Source: Ruminococcus sp.
GTDB taxonomy: Bacteria > Bacillota > Clostridia > Oscillospirales > Acutalibacteraceae
Assembly (NCBI GenBank): GCA_017411385.1
Contig: JAFQQF010000024.1
Span: forward strand, 39,403 to 103,402
Reading direction: 5' to 3'
Length of the DNA stretch: 64,000 nucleotides
In this document: piece after piece, positions 1-8,797 of the stretch
How positions within the stretch are numbered: position 1 is the stretch's first letter
How the letters are laid out: each line of letters starts with the position of its first letter
Notes under the pieces: model-generated
Databases searched by the model: none
Told to the model about the DNA's origin: nothing
Seen by the model: only the letters and a program-made list of their open reading frames with translations
Program-made: the position numbers and the translations under genes

Positions 1-1134
1 GTTTGCTTCTGGACTTGCTCTGACAAGCCCCTTAAGGTAAACGTTGACGGCAAGTGCATTGCAACTATTGAAAACGACAAGGTGCTCACTCAGGCTTCTG
101 CTCAGATGCACAGTGCTCTTTCGGGTACCGACACCAACGAGTTTGCTACCACCCCTGTTATTCAGGTATCTTTCCCCACACTTGCAAGTGTTGACAAGTC
201 CACTGCCGCTGATGTTTACGAAAAGCTGGTTGACTGCAACGAGGCTGTTGTGTCTAATGCAGGCGGACTTTACGTAGACGGCGTGTTCTACGGCGCCGCT
301 GAGGATGCACAGGCACTTTCCTCCGCGCTGACAGACATTCTGACTCAGGCAAAGGCAAAGTATGACAACACAACAACCACAACCTTCAACAACGATGTTC
401 AGGTTGTTACCGATGTGTATGCAAAGGACTCTGTAAAGTCCGTTGAAGAGATTATCGAGAGTGCAAGACAGAGCTTCTCCATAAGACTCGAAACAGACCT
501 TGCAATTGATTACGACAAGTACTATACAACAGTTTACGAGTATGACGACTCACAGCTCGATACATACGAGGAAGTTCTGGCAGAGGGCGAGATGGGCTCA
601 CAGAAGGTGTTCTACCGTCTTGTGTATGTTGACGGTGTTCAGACTGATGCAGTTGTAAAGAGCACGGTTGTTACCAAAGAGCCTGTTGACAGAGTTGTTC
701 TGGTAGGTACAAAGCAAAGCTACACAGGCACAGGTGATTTCACATGGCCTGTACCCTATACAGGTAACATCACAAGCACCTTCCAGCATCGCTGGGGTAA
801 GTTCCACTACGGCATCGACATTTCTTGGAACGGCATTTACGGACAGGATATTGTTGCTTCCGACTCAGGTACAGTTACCTATGCAGGCTGGGATAACTCC
901 GGCTACGGCTACTGCGTGATTATCGACCACGGCAACGGCTTCGAAACAATGTACGCACACTGCTGTGACGTGTATGTTTCCACAGGCGAAAAGGTCTTAA
1001 AGGGCGATGTGATTGCAGGTGTAGGCTCCACAGGCTACTCCACAGGCGACCACCTCCACTTTGAGATTATCGACAACGGAGTTAAGGTTGACCCCGAAAT
1101 TTACGTAAAAGGCACAAGCTATATAGACGGCTAA
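1..1134 (+). CDS. M23 metallopeptidase with G5 domain, 5' end missing
   Basis: The frame is open from base 1, so the gene begins before the window and 377 residues are visible. The N-terminal part is Thr/Asp/Ala rich and not recognised. A G5-like segment (YRLVYVDGVQTDAVV...VVLVGTK, roughly visible residues 205-240) precedes a LytM/M23 domain at about 250-370. The zinc ligands are present: HYGID (H269, D273) and HLHFE (H351, H353). M23 enzymes are zinc endopeptidases that cut peptidoglycan cross-bridges outside the membrane, and G5 domains bind wall glycans. By analogy this is a secreted or membrane-anchored wall hydrolase, but no signal peptide can be checked. GTG codons such as the one at 82 lie inside the domain run and are probably not starts. 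Confidence 0.9.
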   Translation, partial: VCFWTCSDKPLKVNVDGKCIATIENDKVLTQASAQMHSALSGTDTNEFATTPVIQVSFPTLASVDKSTAADVYEKLVDCNEAVVSNAGGLYVDGVFYGAAEDAQALSSALTDILTQAKAKYDNTTTTTFNNDVQVVTDVYAKDSVKSVEEIIESARQSFSIRLETDLAIDYDKYYTTVYEYDDSQLDTYEEVLAEGEMGSQKVFYRLVYVDGVQTDAVVKSTVVTKEPVDRVVLVGTKQSYTGTGDFTWPVPYTGNITSTFQHRWGKFHYGIDISWNGIYGQDIVASDSGTVTYAGWDNSGYGYCVIIDHGNGFETMYAHCCDVYVSTGEKVLKGDVIAGVGSTGYSTGDHLHFEIIDNGVKVDPEIYVKGTSYIDG

Positions 1135-1138
1135 AGCT

Positions 1139-1173
1139 AAGGCACTCTTCGTTTTTGGAAGAGTGCCTTTTTG
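1139..1173 (+). terminator. Rho-independent terminator of the M23 gene
   Basis: A perfect 10-bp stem (GGCACTCTTC, 1141-1150, with 1158-1167) has a 7-nt loop and is followed by T-rich sequence. It also lies just beyond the stop codon of the convergent small gene. Confidence 0.85.
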
Positions 1174-1175
1174 GT

Positions 1176-1358
1176 TTATTTGAACATATATGAAGCGGTG
1201 TCCATCATACTGCCTACTTCTCTGAGGGCACGGTTGGCTTTTTTCTTAAGAGTTTTTTTGTTGCTTTTAATCATTTTTGAGCCGACGTACCCTGCCGCCA
1301 TACCTGCGGCAACGCCCAGAGCTACGTTCTTCATAGTGTTCATTGTGCCTGTCGCCAT
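1176..1358 (-). CDS. Small glycine/alanine-rich membrane-associated protein
   Basis: This 60-residue protein is preceded by a good ribosome binding site (GGGAGG, 7 nt before ATG). One hydrophobic Gly/Ala-rich helix (about residues 10-28, VALGVAAGMAAGYVGSKM) is followed by a Lys-rich stretch (29-42) and a short amphipathic tail. The layout resembles small YtxH-like envelope or stress proteins of Firmicutes, but I do not recognise a family with certainty and assign no function. It is transcribed towards the M23 gene, and its upstream region is shared with divergent trmL. Confidence 0.7.
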   Translation of the reverse strand: MATGTMNTMKNVALGVAAGMAAGYVGSKMIKSNKKTLKKKANRALREVGSMMDTASYMFK

Positions 1359-1391
1359 AGTTTAACCTCCCGAAAAAATTTGCAAGAAAAC

Positions 1392-1420
1392 TTGCTTTAT
1401 TAGTATTCTCAGTTTAGAAT
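1392..1420 (+). promoter_or_regulatory. SigA-type promoter of trmL
   Basis: TTGCTT (1392-1397), a 17-nt spacer and TAGAAT (1415-1420) lie 20 nt before the TTG start. A GCAAG-AAAA-CTTGC inverted repeat (1382-1395) overlaps the -35 element. Confidence 0.65.
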
Positions 1421-1439
1421 GTGTTAGAGGTGATTTATT

Positions 1440-1949
1440 TTGGCAGAGCTTAATATTGTACTGGTAGAGCCTGAGATTCCCCAGAACACGGGCAACATTG
1501 CCCGCACCTGTGCCGCTACGGGTGCAAGACTGCATCTGGTGCGGCCTATGGGCTTTGAGGTTGACGACAGAAAGCTAAAGCGTGCAGGACTTGACTACTG
1601 GTATTTGCTTGATATTACATATTACGATAACCTTGCGGATTTTTATGCAAAAAATCCCGACGGAGAGTTTTATTATTTTACAACCAAGGCGCTCAATAAG
1701 CACACGGATGTGCAGTATCCCGACAAAGTGTACCTTGTTTTTGGCAAGGAAACAAAAGGTTTGCCCGAGGAATTGCTCCTTAAAAACAAAGAAGCTTGCG
1801 TGCGAATTCCAATGCTTTCTGAGGCACGCTCACTAAATCTTTCAAACGCGGTGGCAATAGCAACCTATGAAACCTTAAGACAATGGGATTATCCCGAACT
1901 TCAGGGCTTTGGCGAGCTCCACCGCCACTCTTGGGATGAAGCTGAGTGA
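1440..1949 (+). CDS. trmL: tRNA (cytidine(34)-2'-O)-methyltransferase TrmL
   Basis: This 169-residue SPOUT-class methyltransferase uses S-adenosylmethionine to 2'-O-methylate the wobble nucleotide (C/cmnm5U34) of leucine tRNAs. The family motifs are complete: EPEIPQNTGNIARTC near the N-terminus, FGKETKGLP in the middle (about 104-112), and RSLNLSNAVAI at about 131-141, which forms the knotted SAM site. Length is typical (150-170). The start is TTG at 1440, placed by AGAGGTGA about 8 nt upstream. It appears to be a single-gene unit with its own promoter. Confidence 0.93.
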   Translation: MAELNIVLVEPEIPQNTGNIARTCAATGARLHLVRPMGFEVDDRKLKRAGLDYWYLLDITYYDNLADFYAKNPDGEFYYFTTKALNKHTDVQYPDKVYLVFGKETKGLPEELLLKNKEACVRIPMLSEARSLNLSNAVAIATYETLRQWDYPELQGFGELHRHSWDEAE

Positions 1950-1981
1950 GAGGCACGGAGTTTCACAATTAGGGTTTATAA

Positions 1982-2130
1982 AGGCTTCTCCTTGAGGAGA
2001 AGCTCCTGCGAAGCAGGTGATGAGGTGTAGGACACTTTAGTGTCCGTTAATTGAATTTGATAATTATGAAATCTTTCCACCTCATCCGCCTCGTTTTTTC
2101 TCGGCACCTTCCCCTCAAGGGGAAGGCTTA
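1982..2130. repeat. Palindromic MITE-like element, copy 1
   Basis: The left end GGCTTCTCCTTGAGGAGAAG and the right end CTTCCCCTCAAGGGGAAGGC are each small hairpins and are roughly inverted copies of one another. Inside lie GATGAGGTGT and, inverted, CCACCTCATC. About 150 bp, no ORF. It fills most of the 387-bp trmL-pgk gap. The same architecture recurs at 3632, 4704, 19621, 28621 and 47947. Confidence 0.75.
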
Positions 2131-2249
2131 CAAGGTTTCCTCTGTGATAGAATCAACATTAAAATTATCATTTTGAATATTGTTTTTAATTTAAGATATA
2201 TTAATACTGTAAATTTCTGAAAAATACAGCAAAAATCCGATAAAAATGC

Positions 2250-2278
2250 TTGAAAGTCGGAGTCACTTGCGGTATAAT
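2250..2278 (+). promoter_or_regulatory. SigA-type promoter of pgk
   Basis: TTGAAA (2250-2255), a 17-nt spacer and TATAAT (2273-2278). A start about 50 nt before the pgk ATG is implied. Confidence 0.8.
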
Positions 2279-2336
2279 ACTAATGGTTAAATTTGTTTAT
2301 TTTTTAACACATTCTATATAGGAAAGGGTTTTTACT

Positions 2337-3545
2337 ATGAATCTCACAAAAGTAACTGTTGACGACATTAACGTAAAAGGCAAAAGAGTCCTTGTTCGTT
2401 GCGATTTCAACGTTCCTCTCAAGGAAGGAGTTATCACTAACGACAACCGTATCACAGCAGCTCTGCCCACAATCAAGAAGCTGATTGCAGACGGCGGCAA
2501 GGTTATCCTTTGCTCTCACCTTGGCAAGCCCAAGAACGGGGCAGAGGAGAAGTTCTCTCTTGCACCTGTAGCTGTTCGCCTTGCTGAGCTCCTCGGTCAG
2601 GAAGTTGTATTTGCAAACGATGACGAGGTTGTTGGCGAGAACGCTAAGAAGGCTGTTGAGGCTATGCAGAACGGCGACGTTGTTCTTCTTCAGAACACTC
2701 GTTTCAGAAAAGAAGAAACAAAGAACCTTGAGCCCTTCTCATCCGAGCTTGCTTCTTTGGCAGAAGTATTCGTAATGGATGCTTTCGGTTCCGCTCACCG
2801 TGCACACTGCTCCACAGCAGGCGTTACAGACCACATCAAGGACACAGCAGTTGGTTACCTTATGCAGAAGGAAATCGCATTCCTCGGCAATGCTGTTGAG
2901 AATCCCGTAAGACCCTTCGTTGCAATCCTCGGCGGTGCTAAGGTTGCAGACAAATTGAACGTTATCTCCAACCTCCTTGAGAAGTGCGATACTCTCATCA
3001 TCGGCGGCGGTATGGCTTACACATTCATCAAGGCTCAGGGCGGCAACGTTGGTACCTCACTTGTTGACGATACAAAGATTGAGTACTGCCTCGAGATGAT
3101 TGAGAAGGCTAAGAAACTTGGCAAGAACCTTGTTCTTCCTGTTGATACAACTTGTGCAAAGGCTTTCCCTGACCCCATCGACCAGCCTGTTGAAACATCT
3201 GTTGCTCCCACATTCGAGATTCCCGAAGACCTTATGGGTCTTGATATCGGTCCCGAAACTGCTAAGATGTTTGCAGATGCAGTAAAGAGCGCAAAGACAG
3301 TTGTTTGGAACGGACCTATGGGCGTTTCCGAGAACCCCTCTTTTGCTAACGGTACAATTACAGTTGCTAAGGCACTTGCAGAAACAGACGCTACAACAAT
3401 CATCGGCGGCGGCGACTCTGCAGCAGCAGTTATCAACCTGGGCTTTGCAGATGCAATGAGCCACATCTCCACAGGTGGCGGTGCTTCCCTTGAGTATCTT
3501 GAGGGTAAGGTTCTCCCCGGTGTTGCAGTTATTGCTGACAAATAA
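2337..3545 (+). CDS. pgk: Phosphoglycerate kinase
   Basis: This cytoplasmic glycolytic enzyme transfers phosphate from 1,3-bisphosphoglycerate to ADP, giving 3-phosphoglycerate and ATP. The length is standard (402 residues). Visible motifs are the substrate-binding RCDFNVPL near residue 21, the HLGKPK segment, [10 protein letters not shown] near 150, and the nucleotide-binding GGGDSAAAV near 355 plus STGGGASLE at the C-terminus. An AGGAAAGGG ribosome binding site precedes the ATG. It is the first of three consecutive glycolytic genes (pgk, tpiA, gpmI), although repeat elements lie in both spacers. Confidence 0.98.
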   Translation: MNLTKVTVDDINVKGKRVLVRCDFNVPLKEGVITNDNRITAALPTIKKLIADGGKVILCSHLGKPKNGAEEKFSLAPVAVRLAELLGQEVVFANDDEVVGENAKKAVEAMQNGDVVLLQNTRFRKEETKNLEPFSSELASLAEVFVMDAFGSAHRAHCSTAGVTDHIKDTAVGYLMQKEIAFLGNAVENPVRPFVAILGGAKVADKLNVISNLLEKCDTLIIGGGMAYTFIKAQGGNVGTSLVDDTKIEYCLEMIEKAKKLGKNLVLPVDTTCAKAFPDPIDQPVETSVAPTFEIPEDLMGLDIGPETAKMFADAVKSAKTVVWNGPMGVSENPSFANGTITVAKALAETDATTIIGGGDSAAAVINLGFADAMSHISTGGGASLEYLEGKVLPGVAVIADK

Positions 3546-3567
3546 TCAATCACATTAATAACAATGA

Positions 3568-3588
3568 GGGCGGAGAACATCCGCCCTT
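3568..3588 (+). terminator. Weak hairpin after pgk
   Basis: A 7-bp GC-rich stem (GGGCGGA/TCCGCCC) with a 5-nt loop is followed by only two T residues. It may be a partial terminator or a processing site rather than a full stop. Confidence 0.4.
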
Positions 3589-3631
3589 CCGCTTGTGATA
3601 AAGGACTTGCGTTGTTTGCTGAGGGTTATCA

Positions 3632-3790
3632 AAGGCTCCCTTGTGTAAAGGGAGCTTAAAAAACCGTATGGTTTTGACTGAGGGATTGTCAATATAACAC
3701 ATAATCCGTTGTGTTTATATGATAGAAAACTTTACAATCCTCCCGGCTTTTCCTACGGCAAATCCACCCTCCTTTACACAAGGAGGGCTG
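3632..3790. repeat. Palindromic MITE-like element, copy 2
   Basis: The left end GGCTCCCTTGTGTAAAGGGA and the right end CCTCCTTTACACAAGGAGGG are terminal inverted copies, each a hairpin in itself. Next to them lie GAGGGATTGT and its inverse ACAATCCTCC. About 160 bp, non-coding, in the pgk-tpiA spacer. Confidence 0.8.
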
Positions 3791-3882
3791 GCTATACTGC
3801 TCTGCAAATGAGAGTCACGAGGTTTACTTTATCAGTAGACTTGAAGCGGATATACTTACGAAATTTTGAAAGGAAGATTAAA

Positions 3883-4650
3883 ATGAACAAGGCTACAAGA
3901 AAAGCTATTATCGCAGGTAACTGGAAAATGAACAAAACTCCCGCAGAGGCAAAGGTTCTCATTTCTGAGATGATTCCTCTGGTTAAAGACGCAGATTGCG
4001 ACGTTATCGCATGCGTTCCTTTTGTTGACCTTGCTGTTGCTCAGGAGGCAGCACAGGGCTCCAACATCAAAATCGGTGCAGAAAACTGCCACTGGGCAGA
4101 GTCAGGTGCCTTCACAGGCGAGATTTCTGCCAAGATGCTGGCTTCTATGGGCATTGAGTACGTAATCATCGGCCACTCCGAGAGAAGACAGTACTTCGGT
4201 GAAACAGACGTAACTGTTAACAAGAGAGTTCGTGCAGCACTTGATGCAGGTCTTACTGTTATCCTCTGCGTTGGCGAGCTTAAGGAAGAGCGTGAGCAGG
4301 GCATCACAGCAGAGCTTTGCAGAATGCAGACAAAGGTTGCACTTCAGGGTGTAACAGAGGAGGAAATGAGCCGTATCGTAATCGCTTACGAGCCTGTATG
4401 GGCAATCGGCACAGGTCTTACTGCAACTGCAGATCAGGCTGAGGAGGTTTGCGCACTTATCAGAGATTGCATTGCTGAGCTTTACGGCGATGTTGTTGCA
4501 CAGGCTACAACAATTCAGTACGGCGGTTCTATGAACGACGGCAACGCTGACGAGCTTCTCTCAAAGACTAACGTTGACGGCGGTCTTATCGGCGGTGCTT
4601 CCCTTGTTGCTGAGAAGTTTGCAAAAATTGTAGAGGCAGCTTCCAAGTAA
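3883..4650 (+). CDS. tpiA: Triose-phosphate isomerase
   Basis: It interconverts dihydroxyacetone phosphate and glyceraldehyde 3-phosphate in the cytoplasm. The 255-residue length is standard. Catalytic signatures are present: GNWKMN with the active-site Lys, IIGHSERR with the electrophilic His, AYEPVWAIGTG with the catalytic Glu and the lid loop, and the phosphate-binding YGGSMN and LIGGASL. The ATG at 3883 is chosen because GAAAGGAAG lies just before it and homology begins there. The frame stays open further upstream, but that part crosses a repeat element. Confidence 0.98.
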   Translation: MNKATRKAIIAGNWKMNKTPAEAKVLISEMIPLVKDADCDVIACVPFVDLAVAQEAAQGSNIKIGAENCHWAESGAFTGEISAKMLASMGIEYVIIGHSERRQYFGETDVTVNKRVRAALDAGLTVILCVGELKEEREQGITAELCRMQTKVALQGVTEEEMSRIVIAYEPVWAIGTGLTATADQAEEVCALIRDCIAELYGDVVAQATTIQYGGSMNDGNADELLSKTNVDGGLIGGASLVAEKFAKIVEAASK

Positions 4651-4703
4651 TAAACGGCTTAATAGAGAACGAATTAAGCAAAAGGTAAAATAGAGAATTG
4701 TGA

Positions 4704-4756
4704 CGGCCCCCTTGCCTAAAGGGGGCTGTCAGCGAAGCTCAATGGGGGATAGTCCT
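4704..4756. repeat. Half copy of the MITE-like element, copy 3
   Basis: Only one end is present: the hairpin GCCCCCTTGCCTAAAGGGGG, a short GCGAAGC stem-loop and GGGGGATAGT. It sits in the tpiA-gpmI spacer. Confidence 0.7.
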
Positions 4757-4796
4757 ATAACCCACGAGGCTTAGTACTGTTTTGGAGATGATTAAT

Positions 4797-6308
4797 ATGA
4801 AAAAACCTCTGATTTTATGTATTCTTGACGGCTTTGGTATTGCAGAAGCTGATGGCAATGCAATCTATGCCGCCAAGACACCTAACCTTGACAGAATTTT
4901 TGCTGAAAACCCCACAACCGCTATCGGTGCATCAGGTATGGACGTAGGTCTGCCCGACGGTCAGATGGGTAACAGCGAGGTAGGTCACACCAACATCGGT
5001 GCCGGTCGTATTGTATATCAGGAGCTTACAAGAATTACCAAGGCTATCGAAGACGGAGATTTCTTTGAGAACGAAGCTTTGTGCGGTGCAATCGACAATG
5101 CAATCAAAAACAACTCCACACTTCACCTGATGGGACTTCTCTCTGACGGCGGTGTTCACAGCCACAATACTCACCTTTACGGTATCCTTGAGCTTGCAAA
5201 GCGCAAGGGCCTTGACAGGGTTTGCATCCACGCTTTCCTTGACGGCCGTGACGTTCCTCCTTCAAGCGGTAAGGATTTTGTGCAGGATTGTGCAGACAAG
5301 TGCAAGGAAATCGGCGTTGGTACCATTGCAACCGTTATGGGCAGATACTACGCTATGGACAGAGATAACCGCTGGGAGAGAGTTGTAAAGGCTTACGACG
5401 CAATGGTGCTTCGTGAGGGCGTTAAGTGTGCAGATGCTGTAAAGGCTGTGGCAAACTCCTATGCCGAGGGTGTTACAGACGAGTTTGTTGTTCCCGCTGT
5501 AATTGACGGCGGTGAGGCTGTTAAGGCAAACGACAGCATTATCTTCTTCAACTTCCGTCCTGACAGAGCAAGAGAGATTACCCGTACCTTTGTTGACGAG
5601 GCTTTTGAAGGATTTGAGAGAAAGAACGGCTTCTTCCCCTTGTACTATGTATGTATGACTCAGTACGATGCAACAATGCCCAATGTGCAGGTTGCGTTCA
5701 AGCCCCAGTCACTTAAGAATACACTGGGCGAGTACCTTGCAGATAAGGGACTCACTCAGCTGAGAATTGCAGAAACCGAGAAGTATGCTCACGTAACCTT
5801 CTTCTTCAACGGCGGTGTTGAGAAAACCTACGAGAACGAGGACAGAATCCTTGTGGCTTCTCCCAAGGTTGCAACCTACGATATGCAGCCCGAGATGAGC
5901 GCTTATGAGGTTTGCGATAAGTGCTGTGAGGCTATCGAGAGCGGCAAGTACGATGTTATCATTTTAAACTTCGCAAACTGCGATATGGTAGGCCATACAG
6001 GTGTGTTTGAAGCAGCTGTAAGTGCTGTTGAGGCAGTTGACTCCTGCGTTGGCAAGGTTGCCGCTTCCATCGAGAAGATGGGCGGTGTAACCCTCATTAC
6101 TGCTGACCACGGCAACGCTGACAGAATGGTTGACACAGACGGCACACCCTTCACAGCTCACACAACCAACCCTGTTAAGTTCTGCGTTGCAGGCTACCCC
6201 TGCACACTCCGCGAGGGCGGTGTGCTTGCAGACATTGCACCTACAATGCTCAAAATCCTCGGCCTTCCTCAGCCCGAGGAAATGACAGGTAAGTCAATTA
6301 TCTGCTGA
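4797..6308 (+). CDS. gpmI: 2,3-bisphosphoglycerate-independent phosphoglycerate mutase
   Basis: This manganese-dependent mutase of the alkaline phosphatase superfamily interconverts 3- and 2-phosphoglycerate through a phosphoserine. It has 503 residues, typical for GpmI. The metal and catalytic motifs are ILDGFG at the N-terminus, [15 protein letters not shown] with the nucleophilic Ser near residue 62, [17 protein letters not shown], and the C-terminal NCDMVGHTG and TADHGNAD metal ligands. The ATG at 4797 has GGAG 9 nt upstream, whereas the in-frame TTG at 4782 overlaps that site. Confidence 0.97.
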   Translation: MKKPLILCILDGFGIAEADGNAIYAAKTPNLDRIFAENPTTAIGASGMDVGLPDGQMGNSEVGHTNIGAGRIVYQELTRITKAIEDGDFFENEALCGAIDNAIKNNSTLHLMGLLSDGGVHSHNTHLYGILELAKRKGLDRVCIHAFLDGRDVPPSSGKDFVQDCADKCKEIGVGTIATVMGRYYAMDRDNRWERVVKAYDAMVLREGVKCADAVKAVANSYAEGVTDEFVVPAVIDGGEAVKANDSIIFFNFRPDRAREITRTFVDEAFEGFERKNGFFPLYYVCMTQYDATMPNVQVAFKPQSLKNTLGEYLADKGLTQLRIAETEKYAHVTFFFNGGVEKTYENEDRILVASPKVATYDMQPEMSAYEVCDKCCEAIESGKYDVIILNFANCDMVGHTGVFEAAVSAVEAVDSCVGKVAASIEKMGGVTLITADHGNADRMVDTDGTPFTAHTTNPVKFCVAGYPCTLREGGVLADIAPTMLKILGLPQPEEMTGKSIIC

Positions 6309-6326
6309 TGATTTTATGATTTTATT

Positions 6327-6360
6327 CGGGGTATCCTTTTTGGATACTCCGAGATTTTTT
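6327..6360 (+). terminator. Terminator after gpmI
   Basis: A 10-bp stem (6327-6336 with 6342-6351, one G-T pair) is followed by GATTTTTTA. Confidence 0.8.
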
Positions 6361-6376
6361 ATTAAGGAGAAAAGCT

Positions 6377-6805
6377 ATGCAAAATTTCGGAATGTCCATG
6401 CTGTGGTTCTGGGTTTGCTATTTTATAGTAACCATAGTCGGAATTCTGCACACGGTGTTTAATATTTACGTGCTGAAATACAGCCCTATGGATGAAAATA
6501 GCATGGGGGAGGGTTACGAAAAAACAAAGCCGTGGCATCCATTGTATAACATAATTTTGTTTTCTTTATTCGGATGGCTTTATATGAACGGGCTTACAGA
6601 GCCGTCTTTTTCAGAGGCACTTATTACGGGTGCTTTGTGGGCGGGCATCTGCATTGTGTTCGATGTTTTCGGTTGGGTTGTTGTGAAGCATCCGTGGAGT
6701 CTGAGCTTCAAGGGCTTTTACATTGATTACCAGCCTTGGATAACGTTAATCTACATAGCAATTTTTGCAGGTCCTTTAATCGGATACGGGTTTACACTGC
6801 TGTGA
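6377..6805 (+). CDS. Uncharacterised four-helix membrane protein
   Basis: This 142-residue protein has four predicted membrane helices (about 8-30, 57-75, 81-100 and 118-140). The loops are rich in Trp and Tyr (KPWHPLYN, VKHPWSL, YIDYQPW). AAGGAGAAAAG stands directly before the ATG. It lies between terminators at 6327 and 6809, close behind gpmI. I do not recognise the family. The conserved-looking HPW and DYQPW loops suggest a real, selected protein, but no function can be given. Confidence 0.75.
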   Translation: MQNFGMSMLWFWVCYFIVTIVGILHTVFNIYVLKYSPMDENSMGEGYEKTKPWHPLYNIILFSLFGWLYMNGLTEPSFSEALITGALWAGICIVFDVFGWVVVKHPWSLSFKGFYIDYQPWITLIYIAIFAGPLIGYGFTLL

Positions 6806-6808
6806 ATT

Positions 6809-6845
6809 AAGAGCGGGCATCATAAAAGGTGTCTGCTCTTTTGTT
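6809..6845 (+). terminator. Terminator of the small membrane-protein gene
   Basis: The imperfect stem AAGAGCGGGCA/TGTCTGCTCTT is followed by TTGTTATATTT. Confidence 0.65.
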
Positions 6846-6857
6846 ATATTTATGTGG

Positions 6858-6886
6858 TTTACAATGGAAAAGTTATATGCTAAAAT
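6858..6886 (+). promoter_or_regulatory. Promoter of the first sortase B gene
   Basis: TTTACA (6858-6863), 17 nt, TAAAAT (6881-6886). TATGC directly upstream of the -10 makes it an extended -10 promoter. Confidence 0.75.
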
Positions 6887-6919
6887 AAATATGTATATGA
6901 AACTTTAGGAGGGACTAAG

Positions 6920-8209
6920 ATGGAACCTAACAATCCCAACATAAACGAAGAAATTGTTGCTGACAGCGAAGCTTCTGCACGAAAGAAGCTTCTCAGCATT
7001 GTTTCAATCTGCGTGCTGTCTGCTTTTGTGTTTTTTGCTTGTGTGGCAGGCTCGTTTTTTCTGATTGACTATCTGGGTGTGGACACCTCTGTTGCTACTC
7101 CCGATGAAACCGAAGTGCCTTACACCGAGGTTGTGACTACAGCTGCTGAGGATGATAACACAACCCCCACTCTGCCTGACGGTACACCCTACACCAAGAC
7201 TCAGGACTTTGCAGAGCTTAAAAGCATAAACCCTGATATTGTAGGCTGGATTGACATTCCCAACACAGCAATCAATTATCCTGTGCTTATGAGCGACCAA
7301 GACGGCTTCGACTATCAGTATTATCTGCACAGAAATTACGACGGCTCATACCTGTATGCCGGCAGTATCTTTATCGATTACCGAAGCACAGAGGGAGTCA
7401 AGAGCAGAAATATAATCACCCACGGACACAAGATGAACGACGGCACTATGTATCACGACCTTATCAACTACGGTGCCTACACAGGTGATTTGGATTACTA
7501 CAAGAAAGCACCTACTTTGTTCTTCAACACTCCCGAGGGCGGAGTAGAGCAATGGGTTATCTTTGCATTTTACAAGACCAACACCTTGGAACGTCACGGT
7601 GACTTCTTCAACTACTTCCACGGTGAATTTTCATCAGATGCACAGTTTATGAACTATGTGTATAACGTGAAGATGCGTTCTCTCTTTGACATTCCTGTGC
7701 CTGTAAACGAAGACGACCAGATTATCACCCTCTCCACCTGTTCTCACGAATATACAGATTTCCGTACTGTAATGGTTGCACGAAAGGTTCGTCAGGGCGA
7801 GAGCGTCAAGGAATATATTGATAAAGCAAAACTTAACGAGGCGCCCTACTGGCCCGATGTTTACTACACAGACTACAGCACACCACGTCCCGAAATCACC
7901 TCGTTCAGAACTGAGCTTCAAAAGGGAAATATTGATTGGTACGACAAAGAGGGCGAACCCGAGGGCAACGAGTGGCTTGTTACCGCTCACGGCAACTCCT
8001 CATACACGGTAACCTTCCTTGACCACGACGGCTCTATTCTCAGCACTCAGTATGTAACCGAGGGCAATGATGCAATTCCGCCCAAAGACCCTCAAAGACC
8101 TGATGACGATTATTACTCCTATGTGTTCAAGGGCTGGCAGCTTGATTACACAAACGTGGACTGCAATATGATTATTGCCCCCTCCTTTGAGGCTATACCT
8201 AAGTATTAA
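6920..8209 (+). CDS. Class B sortase with C-terminal InlB-type repeat domain
   Basis: Sortases are membrane-bound transpeptidases that join surface proteins to the cell wall or to each other. One N-terminal membrane helix (about 24-50) precedes a Thr/Glu-rich linker and a sortase B domain at about 95-300. The catalytic triad is complete: H170 in THGHKM, C274 in TLSTC and R282 in FRTVMVAR. Residues 355-429 (YTVTFLDHDGSIL...FKGW) look like one Listeria/Bacteroides (InlB B) beta-grasp repeat, which is unusual on a sortase. GGAGG precedes the ATG. A second enzyme of the same design is at 14285-16651. No LPxTG- or NPxTG-type substrate is encoded in the window, so the target is unknown. Confidence 0.93.
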   Translation: MEPNNPNINEEIVADSEASARKKLLSIVSICVLSAFVFFACVAGSFFLIDYLGVDTSVATPDETEVPYTEVVTTAAEDDNTTPTLPDGTPYTKTQDFAELKSINPDIVGWIDIPNTAINYPVLMSDQDGFDYQYYLHRNYDGSYLYAGSIFIDYRSTEGVKSRNIITHGHKMNDGTMYHDLINYGAYTGDLDYYKKAPTLFFNTPEGGVEQWVIFAFYKTNTLERHGDFFNYFHGEFSSDAQFMNYVYNVKMRSLFDIPVPVNEDDQIITLSTCSHEYTDFRTVMVARKVRQGESVKEYIDKAKLNEAPYWPDVYYTDYSTPRPEITSFRTELQKGNIDWYDKEGEPEGNEWLVTAHGNSSYTVTFLDHDGSILSTQYVTEGNDAIPPKDPQRPDDDYYSYVFKGWQLDYTNVDCNMIIAPSFEAIPKY

Positions 8210-8211
8210 GT

Positions 8212-8703
8212 ATGAATAATATAGTTTTAATCGGAATGCCCGGCAGCGGTAAAAGCACCGTGGGCGTTGTGCTTGCTAAGACTCTGGGCTTGGATTTTGT
8301 GGACACGGATTTGATTATCTGCAAAAATGAAGGCTCAACCTTGCAGAGAATTATCGAAAACTCAGGGCTTGAATACTTTGAAAAAGCAGAGAACAGAGTA
8401 GGCTGTGAGCTTGATTGCAAGGACACGGTTATTGCCACAGGAGGCTCAATGGTGCTTTATGATGAGGCGATGCATCACCTCAAAAACATAGGTACAGTTG
8501 TATTTATTGACGTTGAGCTTTCTGAACTTCAAAGAAGAATCAGAAACATCACCACAAGGGGCATAACCTTCAAAGAGGGAGAAACCCTTGCGGATATATA
8601 TGCCTTTCGAAGAGCCTTTTACGAAAAGTATGCAGATGTTACCGTGAAGATTACTGACTCTGCTTTGGAAGAAACGGTAGAGCGGATAGTAAAGATGTTG
8701 TGA
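8212..8703 (+). CDS. Shikimate-kinase-like P-loop kinase
   Basis: This 163-residue protein has the shikimate kinase fold: Walker A GMPGSGKST at residues 8-16, DTD near 32, a GG motif in ATGGS, a lid segment and RRAFYEKYAD near 142. AroK phosphorylates shikimate in aromatic amino acid synthesis. Two substrate-site features differ here. The conserved FR..E arginine is replaced (FEKAE) and the GGG loop reads GGS, so the substrate may not be shikimate. The start is 2 nt after the sortase stop without a clear ribosome binding site, which suggests translational coupling. No other aro gene is nearby. Confidence 0.75.
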   Translation: MNNIVLIGMPGSGKSTVGVVLAKTLGLDFVDTDLIICKNEGSTLQRIIENSGLEYFEKAENRVGCELDCKDTVIATGGSMVLYDEAMHHLKNIGTVVFIDVELSELQRRIRNITTRGITFKEGETLADIYAFRRAFYEKYADVTVKITDSALEETVERIVKML

Positions 8704-8744
8704 TTTGGTCTTTTCAGAAAAATTATTATATGTGCTAATATAAA

Positions 8745-8790
8745 AAGCAGGCTTAAAGGATTGGTCCTTTAAGCCTGCTTCTTATTTTAT
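8745..8790 (+). terminator. Strong terminator after the sortase/kinase unit
   Basis: A perfect 16-bp stem (8745-8760 with 8765-8780) and a 4-nt loop are followed by a short T-rich run (CTTATTTTAT). Confidence 0.8.
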
Positions 8791-8797
8791 AGTTTAT

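Noticed and set aside
3035-3580. Long antisense frames opposite pgk
   Set aside because: No start signals and Ala/Ser-rich composition typical of a shadow frame.
3709-3882. N-terminal extension of tpiA
   Set aside because: It runs through a palindromic repeat; homology and the ribosome binding site begin at 3883.
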